Counted from the stretch's first letter, positions 16,814 to 27,509 are shown. The stretch is DNA of 64,000 bases from Chitinophaga pinensis (GCA_945902745.1 CAMDNE010000004.1:124001-188000); one strand, 5' to 3'. The notes: generated from the letters alone by a model not told the origin. Numbers and translations are program-made.

Positions 16814-17971
16814 TTAGCATAATTTCTGATACGTTTTCCACCACAAATCAGGTATTTCATTCTTCATAGCTCTATCATAATCTGTTTTATCACACGGAAC
16901 AATGTGATGCCTATCATATGCCGATCCTTTTTGGGCAGGGTAAGGAACTTCCATCCACCATCTGTCAGACTTATCACTTTTATAAAATATCACCTCATCT
17001 TTGAAATCATCCAAATGAACTGTGAACTTCATATAATCTTTTTTACTTCCTACAGGAAAATCTCCTTTTCTTTGGGATACACCGTCAATAAAATACCATA
17101 CTATTTGAGCGACCAATGATGATGCGCTACTTTGGTTCATTTCTGGATAATAATTAAACAAACCAAATGAAGTTAATTTATCACTTAAGCCAGCGTATTT
17201 GGCTATTTGACAGATTTGGTCTGCATAAAATCCATTTGGAGACAAATAAGATGCTTGTCTCAATTCTGATGCTCGAATACTTTTAAAATCAACACTTAAA
17301 ATATCTGAATTTCTCAAATGAGGTTCAGCCTTTCTGAAATCAGTATTGAATTCACCAAGTCGACATGTATCAAAATACAATTTCTCAAACAAATCCAATT
17401 CTGTTTTAGAAGCAAAAGGAGTCTGTAGCCCAATATTAGCATGATTAAATAAATAACAAGGTCTTTGTAATAAAAGATGACTTAAAAAACCATTCGACGT
17501 TGGCTCGCTATCTGGATTCCCTAAGTCTAATTGGTGATCAACGCAGCATAAATTAACCATTTGTTCTAATTGCTCATACCCTTTATACATTGCAATGGTT
17601 AAATCTTGACTACCTCCTATAATCAGAGGAATCACTTTATTCTTAACCAATTCAGCAATGATTTGACTGACAGCAAAATAAGTATCTTTAATATCTTGTC
17701 CTGGTAAAACGTCCCCTAAATCATAAATTGGCATGTTCCAACTAATACCTCGATTTAAATCATAGAAAAAAGACCGGAAAAATTCAGCTTTATTTTCAAA
17801 CTGATTGGATGATTCTCCTCTGAATTCAGGAACATAAAAGATTGCTACACCCCCTTTTTCAATTTCAGGAAATGAATCATTCGTATAACTAATGATTGAT
17901 TGTCCAATTTTTTGATCTGTGCAATCGTTTTGAAAATGTGCTTGTGTGAAATAAATAGATAGATCCTTCAT
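16814..17971 (-). CDS. Arginase/formimidoylglutamase-fold protein lacking metal ligands
   Basis: 385 residues with the ureohydrolase core at about 40-350. Active members bind two Mn ions through GGDHS-, DAHxD- and DxD-type motifs. Here the matching places read GGSQD (119-123), VDHQLD (144-149) and SVDFKS (227-231), so the first His, the His of the second motif and the second Asp of the third are gone. It is therefore probably not a working guanidino- or formimino-hydrolase. It lies between topA and the type IX secretion genes, a neighbourhood I recall from other Flavobacteriia. A structural or regulatory role is possible but not shown. It has its own promoter just upstream. Confidence 0.78.
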   Translation of the reverse strand: MKDLSIYFTQAHFQNDCTDQKIGQSIISYTNDSFPEIEKGGVAIFYVPEFRGESSNQFENKAEFFRSFFYDLNRGISWNMPIYDLGDVLPGQDIKDTYFAVSQIIAELVKNKVIPLIIGGSQDLTIAMYKGYEQLEQMVNLCCVDHQLDLGNPDSEPTSNGFLSHLLLQRPCYLFNHANIGLQTPFASKTELDLFEKLYFDTCRLGEFNTDFRKAEPHLRNSDILSVDFKSIRASELRQASYLSPNGFYADQICQIAKYAGLSDKLTSFGLFNYYPEMNQSSASSLVAQIVWYFIDGVSQRKGDFPVGSKKDYMKFTVHLDDFKDEVIFYKSDKSDRWWMEVPYPAQKGSAYDRHHIVPCDKTDYDRAMKNEIPDLWWKTYQKLC

Positions 17972-17985
17972 TCAGAATTTTTCTT

Positions 17986-18017
17986 CAAATTTAAATCAAT
18001 ATTGTTTTTGTAATCAA
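17986..18017 (-). promoter_or_regulatory. Promoter of the ureohydrolase-like gene
   Basis: Minus strand TTG (18017-18015), 21 bases, TAAATTTG (17993-17986): a full match to the Bacteroidota consensus, ending 14 bases before the ATG at 17971. Confidence 0.65.
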
Positions 18018-18107
18018 ACAGACGTCTGAAAGTATTACATATTGATTTGTTCAAAAGGTTTTTGAAAATCCCTCTCAATACAATCAAAAAAAAAATCAAG
18101 AATGAAA

Positions 18108-20423
18108 TTACTTTTTCTTAACAGGCTTCTTTTTACCCTTCGGTTGATTTTTCGAAATTGTGATACATTCGTCGTACGTAAGTTTTTCGGCTTCAGTACC
18201 TTTTGGTAATTTAAAATTGTTTTTTCCAATCTTCAAATATGGTCCCCAACGTCCATTCAACAATTGCATGTCTTCCTGCTCGGTAAAGCTTTTAATCAAT
18301 TTATTTGCATCGGACTCTCTCTTTTCGAGAATGATTTCAACAGCGCGCTCAAACGTTATGTTCATTGGGCTTTCCTCCTTTGGTATAGAAGCAAATATTT
18401 TTCCATGTTGAATATATGGTCCAAATCGGCCGACATTTGCCTTCACTACAAGCTCCTCAAATTCACCTAAAGTTCGAGGCATTTTAAATAATTCTAATGC
18501 TTCTTCCAGGGTAATACTTCCAATAGATTGGTCTTTTTGAAGTGAAGCAAATTGTGGTTTTTCACCATCTACTAGCTCATCACCAACTTGAATCATTGGT
18601 CCAAAACGTCCAATTCGTGCAATTATTTTTTTACCACTTACTGGATGAACACCTAATTCACGTTCACCAGTTGCTCTTTCTGAATGTTCTAAGGTATCAG
18701 CAACATTTTTATGGAATGGATCATAAAACTTATGCAGCATTTCAGTCCATTGAATCAACCCTTTCGCAATTTCGTCAAACTCCTCCTCTACTTTCGCAGT
18801 AAAGTTATAATCCATTATTCTTTCAAAGTGTTCGCTCAAGAAATCAGTTACAACGATCCCAATATCAGTTGGAGAAAGTTTATTCTTTTCTTTACCAGTT
18901 GTTTCAGTTCGAACTTCTTCAATCAATTCGTTCTTTATTAATTTCTTAACAAGGTATTTACGTTCATTCCCTTCTCTCTCATTTTTCTCAACATAACCAC
19001 GTTTTTGAATCGTAGAAATTGTTGGAGCATACGTTGATGGTCGACCAATACCTAATTCTTCCATTTTCTTCACTAAAGAAGCTTCTGCATAACGCGACGG
19101 TGGTCGAGAAAAGCGCTCTGTAGCAATAATTTCATCGCTGTTAACCTTTTCACCAGCTTTCACATCAGGAAGCAATCCATCTTCATCATCTTCTTCATCA
19201 TCTTGATCAACATCTGATTCAAGATATACTTTCAAGAAACCATCAAATTTGATTACTTCTCCTTTTGCTTGAAAATGCTCAGAAATAGAATTACTTACGA
19301 TTTTGATGGTTGTTCTTTCCAGTTTCGCGTTAGCCATTTGAGAAGCAATCGAACGCTTCCAAATTAAATCATATAAACGTTCATCATCGCGATCTCCTTC
19401 TATAGAATGGGTAAAAAACTCAGTTGGACGAATAGCCTCGTGAGCCTCTTGTGCATTGCTACTCTTTGTTTTATATTTCGTTGGATTAGAATATTCTTTT
19501 CCATACGCTCTTTCGATTTCTTCTTTAGCACTTGTTAGAGCTGTTTCTGAAAAATTCACAGAGTCAGTTCTCATGTATGTAATTTTTCCTGCTTCATACA
19601 AACGTTGCGCAACAGACATTGTTCTCGAAACAGAGAATCCCAATTTTAAACTAGCCTCTTGTTGTAAAGTTGAAGTTGTAAAAGGAGCTGTAGGAGATTT
19701 TGTCGCTGGTTTTTGTTGAACATCGTCAATTACAAAATCGGCTCCTTTGCAGGCGTTTAATAAATCAATTGCTTGTTTTTCAGAAGTTAATTGTTTTGAT
19801 AATTCTGCTTTAATTTTACCTTTTGTTGCACTGAAATTAGCATTTACACGAAAAAAGCTTTCTGAATTATGCTTGTTTATATCTCTTTCTCTATCAACAA
19901 TTAAACGAACAGCAACAGATTGCACTCTTCCAGCGGATAAACTTGGACGCACTTTTTTCCAAAGAACAGGAGATAATTCAAACCCTACAATTCTATCAAG
20001 TACTCTTCTTGCTTGCTGTGCATCAACTAATTCTTTATTAATTTTCCGCGGATTATCAATTGCTTTAAGAATTGCCGATTTAGTTATTTCGTTAAAAGTA
20101 ATACGTTTTGTATCCTTTTTTTCAAGATTCAACGTTTCATATAAATGCCATGAAATAGCTTCTCCTTCACGGTCCTCATCAGTCGCTAACCACACAGTCT
20201 CTGCTTCCTTCGCTAATTTTTTCAATTCAGCGACAATTGCTTTTTTATCGGCTGAAACTTCATAATTCGGCTGAAAATCATGCTCTATATCAATTGCAAT
20301 ACCTTTTTTAGCTAAGTCTCGAACGTGCCCGAAGCTAGATTTTACAACGAAATCTTTTCCAAGATATCCTTCTATTGTTTTTGCCTTTGCAGGGGACTCA
20401 ACGATTACGAGATTTTTAGCCAT
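18108..20423 (-). CDS. topA: DNA topoisomerase I (TopA)
   Basis: 771 residues, type IA enzyme that relaxes negative supercoils. The Toprim domain opens NLVIVESPAKAKTIEGYLG and includes WLATDEDREGEAISWHL. The catalytic Tyr is in GKITYMRTDS (about residue 305). After the core (to about 600) there are no Cys4 zinc ribbons. Instead, at least three GRFGPxIQ/GRWGPYLK repeats (about 615, 670, 745) of the C-terminal repeat domain are present, and a Lys-rich tail (GKKKPVKKK) closes the protein, as usual in Bacteroidota. It is downstream of a strong consensus promoter and followed by the ureohydrolase-like gene. Confidence 0.96.
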   Translation of the reverse strand: MAKNLVIVESPAKAKTIEGYLGKDFVVKSSFGHVRDLAKKGIAIDIEHDFQPNYEVSADKKAIVAELKKLAKEAETVWLATDEDREGEAISWHLYETLNLEKKDTKRITFNEITKSAILKAIDNPRKINKELVDAQQARRVLDRIVGFELSPVLWKKVRPSLSAGRVQSVAVRLIVDRERDINKHNSESFFRVNANFSATKGKIKAELSKQLTSEKQAIDLLNACKGADFVIDDVQQKPATKSPTAPFTTSTLQQEASLKLGFSVSRTMSVAQRLYEAGKITYMRTDSVNFSETALTSAKEEIERAYGKEYSNPTKYKTKSSNAQEAHEAIRPTEFFTHSIEGDRDDERLYDLIWKRSIASQMANAKLERTTIKIVSNSISEHFQAKGEVIKFDGFLKVYLESDVDQDDEEDDEDGLLPDVKAGEKVNSDEIIATERFSRPPSRYAEASLVKKMEELGIGRPSTYAPTISTIQKRGYVEKNEREGNERKYLVKKLIKNELIEEVRTETTGKEKNKLSPTDIGIVVTDFLSEHFERIMDYNFTAKVEEEFDEIAKGLIQWTEMLHKFYDPFHKNVADTLEHSERATGERELGVHPVSGKKIIARIGRFGPMIQVGDELVDGEKPQFASLQKDQSIGSITLEEALELFKMPRTLGEFEELVVKANVGRFGPYIQHGKIFASIPKEESPMNITFERAVEIILEKRESDANKLIKSFTEQEDMQLLNGRWGPYLKIGKNNFKLPKGTEAEKLTYDECITISKNQPKGKKKPVKKK

Positions 20424-20465
20424 AGTTTTGCGTTTTTGAATATTCGAGCAAAAATTTTATCGCTG

Positions 20466-20497
20466 CAAAAGTAAGTTTATTTCATTTCAATTTACAA
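20466..20497 (-). promoter_or_regulatory. Promoter of topA
   Basis: Minus strand TTG (20497-20495), 21 bases, TACTTTTG (20473-20466). An 8-base inverted repeat (TTTCATTT/AAATGAAA, 20480-20503) overlaps the -33 region and could be an operator. The remaining intergenic DNA to 20641 shows nothing else. Confidence 0.65.
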
Positions 20498-20641
20498 ATG
20501 AAAAAAAACTAAAGCACTTTAAGCTGCCAAATATTACTGATTAACAATAGATTAAGCTTGATATTATTCTACTTCACAGCAACAAACTAAGATACAAAAC
20601 TCATTTTTTAAGATAAATTAGCTTATTTATAAGTCTGCCAT

Positions 20642-20674
20642 TTTGACATACATCTGATATTTTGGTTATTTTTG
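20642..20674 (+). promoter_or_regulatory. Promoter of the miaB-secG gene group
   Basis: TTTTGAC with TTG at 20643-20645, 21 bases, then TATTTTTG (20667-20674). The predicted start of transcription is about 23 bases before the miaB ATG. Confidence 0.6.
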
Positions 20675-20702
20675 TTCACTATTTTTAAATGATTGCAATT
20701 AA

Positions 20703-22151
20703 ATGGATTTTGAATCAAATAAGGTGATTGACGAAACAAGACAAGGAGAAGCTTTGAACATTGAAACTTCAAAAAATTCAACTGGTAAAAAGCTATACGT
20801 TGAAAGTTATGGTTGTGCAATGAATTTTTCTGACAGTGAAGTCGTTGCATCAATCATGGCCAAAGATGGTTATAGTACTACTCGTAATGTTGACGAGGCT
20901 GACGTAATTTTGATTAATACGTGTTCCATTCGTGAAAATGCAGAATCGCGCGTTCGAACAAGACTTGGAGATATCAAACAAAAAAAGAAAGACAATCCAA
21001 AATTAGTTGTTGGCATTTTAGGTTGCATGGCTGAACGATTGAAAAAGGCCTTATTAGAAGAGGAAAAGTTAGTTGATTTAATTGCTGGGCCTGATGCATA
21101 TAGAGATTTACCAAATCTTATAGATGAAGTTATTGGTACAGGTCAAAAGGCCGTAAATGTTTTACTTTCTAGAGATGAAACGTATGCAGATATCTCACCA
21201 GTAAGGTTAGATTTAGGCGGTGTTTCTGCTTTTGTTACTATTACTAGAGGTTGCGATAACATGTGTTCTTTTTGTGTTGTTCCATTTACAAGAGGAAGAG
21301 AACGCTCTAGGGATCCACTAACAATTCTGCAAGAATGCAAAGATCTTTTTTCAAGAGGATATCGAGAAGTGACATTATTGGGACAAAATGTAGATAGTTA
21401 TCGTTGGAATTTAACTTCAAAAGGAGAAATCAAAGATGATTCAATTGACACAACCAATTTCGCACAATTGATGGAAATGGTTGCGCTCGTTAATCCCGAA
21501 TTACGTGTTCGTTTTTCAACGTCACATCCGAAAGACATGACGGATGATGTATTGGAAATGATGGCCAAATACGAAAACATTTGCTCTTCAATACATTTAC
21601 CTGTTCAATCTGGAAATACGAACGTTTTAGGAAGAATGAATCGTGGTTATTCCCGAGAGTGGTATATTGAGAGAATTGAAGCAATAAGAAGAATCGTTGA
21701 TGATTGCACAATTACAACAGATTTAATTATTGGCTTTTGCGAAGAGACTGAAGAAGAACATCAAGATACATTATCATTAATGGAGTATGCGAAATTTGAT
21801 TTTGCGTACATGTACAAATATTCTGAAAGACCAAAAACATTAGCAGAAAGGAAATTCAGTGATGATATTCCCGAAGCAATTAAAACGAGAAGAATTGCAG
21901 AAATAGTTGCAAAACAAAGAGAACATTCATTGATTGCAAATCAAAAGCAGGTAGGAAATACTGACAAAGTATTGGTTGAAGGAGTTTCTAAGAAATCGCA
22001 AGAGGAGATGTGCGGTAGAAACGGAAAGAATTCCATGGTTGTTTTTCCAAAAGGCGATTTTGAAATTGGTCAATATATAACCGTAAAAATTACCAATTGC
22101 ACTTCTGCTACATTATTAGGTGAAGTTGTTACTAATACTATTCAAGCATAA
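20703..22151 (+). CDS. miaB: tRNA-2-methylthio-N6-dimethylallyladenosine synthase (MiaB)
   Basis: 482 residues, a radical-SAM methylthiotransferase that adds the 2-methylthio group to i6A37 of tRNAs reading UNN codons. The N-terminal UPF0004 domain ([17 protein letters not shown], cut here to the [10 protein letters not shown] motif) holds one Fe-S cluster. The radical-SAM motif is [11 protein letters not shown] (about residue 180), and a C-terminal TRAM domain ends near 480 ([16 protein letters not shown]). The next gene, a sigma-54 activator, starts one base after the stop. This pairing with regulator and lptE is typical of Flavobacteriia. Confidence 0.96.
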   Translation: MDFESNKVIDETRQGEALNIETSKNSTGKKLYVESYGCAMNFSDSEVVASIMAKDGYSTTRNVDEADVILINTCSIRENAESRVRTRLGDIKQKKKDNPKLVVGILGCMAERLKKALLEEEKLVDLIAGPDAYRDLPNLIDEVIGTGQKAVNVLLSRDETYADISPVRLDLGGVSAFVTITRGCDNMCSFCVVPFTRGRERSRDPLTILQECKDLFSRGYREVTLLGQNVDSYRWNLTSKGEIKDDSIDTTNFAQLMEMVALVNPELRVRFSTSHPKDMTDDVLEMMAKYENICSSIHLPVQSGNTNVLGRMNRGYSREWYIERIEAIRRIVDDCTITTDLIIGFCEETEEEHQDTLSLMEYAKFDFAYMYKYSERPKTLAERKFSDDIPEAIKTRRIAEIVAKQREHSLIANQKQVGNTDKVLVEGVSKKSQEEMCGRNGKNSMVVFPKGDFEIGQYITVKITNCTSATLLGEVVTNTIQA

Positions 22152-22152
22152 T

Positions 22153-23394
22153 ATGAACTTACAACAAATAAAACAACGTTTTGAGGTCATTGGAAATGCG
22201 CCATTACTTAATAGAGCATTAGAAGTTGCTATTCAAGTTGCACCGACAGATATTTCTGTTTTAGTAACGGGAGAAAGTGGAACGGGAAAAGAAATTATTC
22301 CTCAAGTCATTCACAACTTAAGCTCACGCAAACATGGCGAATATATTGCTGTGAACTGCGGTGCAATTCCTGAGGGAACAATTGATTCCGAATTGTTTGG
22401 ACACGAAAAAGGATCATTCACAGGTGCACATGGCAGCAGACAAGGATATTTTGAAGTTGCCAATGGTGGGACAATCTTCTTGGATGAAGTTGCTGAATTA
22501 CCAATGCAAACACAAGTTCGATTGCTGCGTGTTTTAGAAACGGGAGAATTTATTCGCGTCGGTGCATCCAAGCCGATTAAAACTAATGTTAGAGTTGTTG
22601 CTGCTACGAATGAAAATATGCAAAAAGCGATTGCTTCTGGAAAATTTAGGGAGGATTTATTTTACAGATTAAGCACCGTTCCTATTGCTTTACCTCCACT
22701 TCGCAATAGAAAAGAGGATATTCATTTATTATTTAGAAAATTTGCAAGTGATTTTGCTGACAAATATAGAATGCCTTCGGTTCGCTTATCAGATGATGCT
22801 GTTCAAGTATTAATGAATTATGGTTGGCCTGGAAATATTCGTCAATTAAAAAATCTTGTTGAACAAATATCTGTTATCGAAACAAGCAGAGAATTAGATG
22901 CAGCGATGATTTTATCATACCTCCCAGCAGAAAGAGAAAAAGTTCCTGCTATTTTGGGTGAAGGAGGTTCAGAAAATTTTTCAGAACGAGAATTGATGTA
23001 CAAGTTCTTATTCGACATGAAAAAGGACTTGTCGGATTTAAAAAAGTTAGTCATAGAATTGGTGCATCAAAATGGTGATTTCTCCTTGAGTAATGATCAA
23101 ACAGCGATTGTAAATAGACTTTATAAAGAAGTTAATCCCAATTTTGGTCAATCTCGTATATTACCTTCACCAACTGAAAGCAGTGTTAATGAATTTCAAG
23201 CTACACCAGAAACGGAAGATTTTGAAACTCATGAAGAGGTTGAAGAATCATTATCTTTAGAAGACCGAGAAAAAGAATTAATTCAAAAAGCGCTAGAGAA
23301 ACACAGAGGAAAAAGGAAATATGCTGCTGCTGAATTAGGGATATCTGAACGTACACTTTATCGTAAGATAAAAGAATATAATTTAATGGAATGA
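22153..23394 (+). CDS. Sigma-54-dependent activator without receiver domain
   Basis: 413 residues from MNLQQIKQRF. The ATG at 22153 is taken instead of an upstream one that would extend into miaB. The AAA+ domain starts almost at once: Walker A GESGTGKE (about 43), the sigma-54 contact loop GSFTGA in place of the usual GAFTGA (about 84), Walker B GGTIFLDEVAELP, and arginine finger FREDLFYRL. After a 100-residue acidic linker comes a Fis-type helix-turn-helix (KYAAAELGISERTLYRKIKEY). With no receiver, GAF or PAS domain, its control must come from another protein or from expression level. It overlaps lptE by 4 bases. Confidence 0.93.
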   Translation: MNLQQIKQRFEVIGNAPLLNRALEVAIQVAPTDISVLVTGESGTGKEIIPQVIHNLSSRKHGEYIAVNCGAIPEGTIDSELFGHEKGSFTGAHGSRQGYFEVANGGTIFLDEVAELPMQTQVRLLRVLETGEFIRVGASKPIKTNVRVVAATNENMQKAIASGKFREDLFYRLSTVPIALPPLRNRKEDIHLLFRKFASDFADKYRMPSVRLSDDAVQVLMNYGWPGNIRQLKNLVEQISVIETSRELDAAMILSYLPAEREKVPAILGEGGSENFSERELMYKFLFDMKKDLSDLKKLVIELVHQNGDFSLSNDQTAIVNRLYKEVNPNFGQSRILPSPTESSVNEFQATPETEDFETHEEVEESLSLEDREKELIQKALEKHRGKRKYAAAELGISERTLYRKIKEYNLME

Positions 23395-23903
23395 TGAAAT
23401 TAATATCCTTCGCTATACTATTAATTGGATTAACCGGATGTTGGCCTTCGAGTGTCTCTTTTCAAGATACAGGTTCTATGCCTGAAGAATGGAAAACTTT
23501 TTCGGTTAAAACATTAGAAAATGATGCTCCTAATACGCCAATTAGTTATGCTGCTTTATTATCAGAAAAACTAAAAGATGGCGTTCAAAATAACACGCGC
23601 TTATTATTAAATCCAGTTGTCGGAAAAGGTGAAGTTTCCATTGAAGGAAAAATTTCCAGTTATACAATAATTCCAGTTGCTATTCAAGAAGGAGATAATT
23701 CAGCAAAAAACAGATTAACGATTTCTGTTCAATTCACTATTTTTATCACAGAACCTGAAGAAGATAAAATGAGTTTGACGAGCACCCGATTTATTGATTA
23801 TGATTCTAATACTGATTTAGCCTCTCAAGAAGCTACTTTATTGGATGAAATTAGTACACAAATAGTTCAAGATGTAATAAATAAACTACTTTCGAACTGG
23901 TAA
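23391..23903 (+). CDS. lptE: LPS-assembly lipoprotein LptE
   Basis: 170 residues with lipobox LIGLTGC (Cys about 17) and the LptE beta/alpha fold pattern (FSVKTLENDAP, LSEKLKDGVQNNTRL, GEVSIEGKISSY, LDEISTQIVQDVINKLLSNW). LptE is the plug inside the LptD barrel that places lipopolysaccharide in the outer leaflet. Bacteroidota LptE is divergent, so the name rests on fold pattern and gene context. The ATG at 23391 overlaps the regulator stop (ATGA); ATG at 23394 is an equal alternative. The stop overlaps the next start. Confidence 0.85.
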   Translation: MMKLISFAILLIGLTGCWPSSVSFQDTGSMPEEWKTFSVKTLENDAPNTPISYAALLSEKLKDGVQNNTRLLLNPVVGKGEVSIEGKISSYTIIPVAIQEGDNSAKNRLTISVQFTIFITEPEEDKMSLTSTRFIDYDSNTDLASQEATLLDEISTQIVQDVINKLLSNW

Positions 23904-24967
23904 TGCTAAATCTCGAACAAATAGCGCAACGAATTAATGATCCAAATGCATGTCAAGTTGGGGATATTGATGATTTGAAATTATTCACCAATAATTATCC
24001 GTATGCTCAGGTTTTTCCTATTCTTTATTTAAAAGCCCTATCCAATAATAATGATATTCGTTTTGAAGAGGAGTTATCAAATTATGCATATCGAATTTCG
24101 GATCGTACACAATTATACAATTTAATACATGCTAAACCATCTAATTTAGCTATTGAACCTGCTCTTGTACACAAAGAAATTATCCTTTCAATTGAAAATC
24201 CGATTGTTTCAAAAATTGAAGAGGAGACTGCAATAGCCGAAAAGACTGATGAAGTTTTAGTAAAGGAAGATCTTATTCTTCCTATTGAAATTGAAGCTCT
24301 TGAAGATATTATAGAAAATGAGGTGAGCATCCCTCCTATTGAAATTGATATTCCTGAGTTAGAAAGTATAATTGAATCTGTTGATGAAGAAAGCCTATCA
24401 GAACAAATTATCAACATCAAAGGAATTAATCCTCTTGAAGAAATAAAAAATACTGATAACGATACATTTGATCAGGAAATACTTTCTATTGCTATTTCAA
24501 CAAGTTACAATTTAGACCATCTTGAAAATATTGAAAAAGAGCTTGATATAGAAATCGAAGAACCCGAACAAAAAATTATTCAAATAAATTCTGAAAAGAG
24601 ATCTTTTTCATCTTGGTTACAAGCCAATGATCGCTATTTTGAGCCGCAAGTTGATGAAGAAAAAGCTCGAATTGACCTAATTGTTAATCAATTTATCAAA
24701 GATGAACCAAAACTTTCACGTCCTTCTAAAGAAGAAATTATAGACATAAAACCCAAGACAGAATTCTTCTCTCCTGTCAAGAAAGCCAAGGAAAGCCTAG
24801 AGATTAGCACGATGCCAGTAAGTGAAACATTGGCTAAAATTTTCGCGCTTCAGGGCAATTTTCCGAAAGCAATTTTCGCATATGAACAATTATGCTTGAT
24901 AAATCCAGAAAAAAAGATTTTCTTTGCATCCCGAATTGAAGAATTAAAGAAAAAGTTAAACACATAA
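23903..24967 (+). CDS. Acidic conserved protein with C-terminal TPR-like motif
   Basis: 354 residues without signal peptide or membrane segment. The N-terminal 75 residues are helical (NLEQIAQRINDP, LFTNNYPYAQVFPILYLKAL). The middle (about 100-220) is Glu/Ile-rich and low in complexity. The C-terminus (about 300-354: VSETLAKIFALQGNFPKAIF, then AYEQLCLINPEKKIFFASRIEELKK) looks like one and a half TPR repeats. I know it only as a conserved Bacteroidota protein found between lptE and secG. It may be a cytoplasmic adaptor linked to envelope export; this is inference from position. It is followed 3 bases later by secG. Confidence 0.8.
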   Translation: MLNLEQIAQRINDPNACQVGDIDDLKLFTNNYPYAQVFPILYLKALSNNNDIRFEEELSNYAYRISDRTQLYNLIHAKPSNLAIEPALVHKEIILSIENPIVSKIEEETAIAEKTDEVLVKEDLILPIEIEALEDIIENEVSIPPIEIDIPELESIIESVDEESLSEQIINIKGINPLEEIKNTDNDTFDQEILSIAISTSYNLDHLENIEKELDIEIEEPEQKIIQINSEKRSFSSWLQANDRYFEPQVDEEKARIDLIVNQFIKDEPKLSRPSKEEIIDIKPKTEFFSPVKKAKESLEISTMPVSETLAKIFALQGNFPKAIFAYEQLCLINPEKKIFFASRIEELKKKLNT

Positions 24968-24970
24968 ACA

Positions 24971-25294
24971 ATGGATATTTTATTTTCATCTATCATCATT
25001 TTAGCGAGTATATTATTGATACTTGTAGTATACGTTCAAAATCCTAAAGGTGGAGGTTTGAGCTCAGATTTTGGAGCAGCACAACAAATTGGTGGTGTTC
25101 AAAAGACAAATGACTTCATTGATAAAGCTACTTGGTCTTTGGCTGGAGTTATTATGGTATTGAGTATCATCCTTACCATTCGTTCAAAAGCACCAGAACC
25201 AGTTGCACCGGAAGAAGCACAACAAACTGAACAAGGTCAAGGTCAACAACAAAATCAAGGTGGAAAACCAGCAGGTCAACCAGCGAAAAAATAA
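24971..25294 (+). CDS. secG: Preprotein translocase subunit SecG
   Basis: 107 residues with two membrane helices (about 3-22 and 53-70) joined by the diagnostic loop VQNPKGGGLSSDFGAAQQIGG. SecG assists SecYE-A protein export across the inner membrane. The C-terminal tail (about 75-107) is Gln/Pro/Ala-rich (EEAQQTEQGQGQQQNQGG) and disordered, longer than in Proteobacteria. Last gene of the miaB group, followed by a strong terminator. Confidence 0.95.
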   Translation: MDILFSSIIILASILLILVVYVQNPKGGGLSSDFGAAQQIGGVQKTNDFIDKATWSLAGVIMVLSIILTIRSKAPEPVAPEEAQQTEQGQGQQQNQGGKPAGQPAKK

Positions 25295-25314
25295 TATAAA
25301 ACCAATACATTTGA

Positions 25315-25349
25315 AATGTCAGTATGTCATACATGCTGACATTTTTTTT
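25315..25349 (+). terminator. Rho-independent terminator after secG
   Basis: A 13-base stem (AATGTCAGTATGT with ACATGCTGACATT, one G-U pair) around a CAT loop at 25315-25343, followed by eight T residues. Confidence 0.9.
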
Positions 25350-25374
25350 GCTAAAAACACCTGAAAACACACCA

Positions 25375-25406
25375 TTTGTCGGAGAAAAACCATTGGCATA
25401 AAATTG
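25375..25406 (+). promoter_or_regulatory. Probable promoter of groES-groEL
   Basis: TTTG (25375-25378), 20 bases, TAAAATTG (25399-25406; one mismatch from TAnnTTTG). No CIRCE inverted repeat (TTAGCACTC-N9-GAGTGCTAA) is present, so HrcA control is not supported. Confidence 0.45.
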
Positions 25407-25443
25407 GTGAACAACGCACAGTCAATAAACAAAAACTAAATAT

Positions 25444-25719
25444 ATGTCAACAAAGTTTAAGCCTTTAGCAGATAGAGTTCTAATTGAATCAGCTCCTGCA
25501 GAATTAAAAACAGCGAGTGGTATTTTTATTCCTGACACTGCAAAAGAAAAACCTTTAAAAGGAAAAGTTATCGCAGCTGGGAAAGGAAAAAAAGATGAAC
25601 CAATGACAGTTAAAGTAGGCGATACTGTATTATATGGTCAGTATTCTGGAACTGAAATTAAGATGGATGGAAACACCTATTTGATTATGAAAGAATCAGA
25701 TATTTACGGTATATTTTAA
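25444..25719 (+). CDS. groS: Co-chaperonin GroES
   Basis: 91 residues. The family features are visible: [10 protein letters not shown] at the start, the mobile loop around [20 protein letters not shown] (shortened here to [11 protein letters not shown]), [16 protein letters not shown] and the final [13 protein letters not shown]. Forms the heptameric lid of GroEL. It lies 25 bases before groEL, both served by the promoter at 25375. Confidence 0.97.
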   Translation: MSTKFKPLADRVLIESAPAELKTASGIFIPDTAKEKPLKGKVIAAGKGKKDEPMTVKVGDTVLYGQYSGTEIKMDGNTYLIMKESDIYGIF

Positions 25720-25723
25720 ATAA

Positions 25724-27376
<1,653 letters not shown>

Positions 27377-27433
27377 TTTCGGCAAGCTCAATCACCTAAT
27401 TTGGGATTTTGAATTTGGGATTACAAATCTTAT

Positions 27434-27494
27434 AGAATCCGTCAATGGCGGATTCTTTCTCGGCTCTTACTTCCCGACTTGTTCGGATAGTAAG
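27434..27494 (+). other. Two consecutive hairpins after groEL
   Basis: Hairpin 1 at 27434-27456: AGAATCCG and CGGATTCT around 7 bases. Hairpin 2 at 27466-27494: CTTACT/AGTAAG with an inner CCGA/TCGG stem. They lie between groEL and the terminator at 27510. They may be part of the groEL 3' untranslated region or a small RNA; no poly-T follows either. Confidence 0.5.
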
Positions 27495-27509
27495 AACGGC
27501 TATATATAG

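Noticed and set aside
16802-16820. Terminator hairpin at the end of the ureohydrolase-like gene
   Set aside because: Seven-base stem overlapping the stop codon with no T-tract behind it.
18035-18229. 64-residue minus-strand reading frame overlapping the end of topA
   Set aside because: Mostly within topA in another frame, no family pattern, no promoter; treated as a shadow.
19747-20265. 172-residue plus-strand reading frame inside topA
   Set aside because: Antisense to a confident topA coding region; composition is that of a reverse-complement shadow.
25181-25280. CAA/CAG-rich stretch in secG as an expansion repeat
   Set aside because: It simply encodes the Gln-rich SecG tail; the units are irregular.
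25295-25443. CIRCE heat-shock operator upstream of groES
   Set aside because: Searched by eye for TTAGCACTC-N9-GAGTGCTAA; not present.
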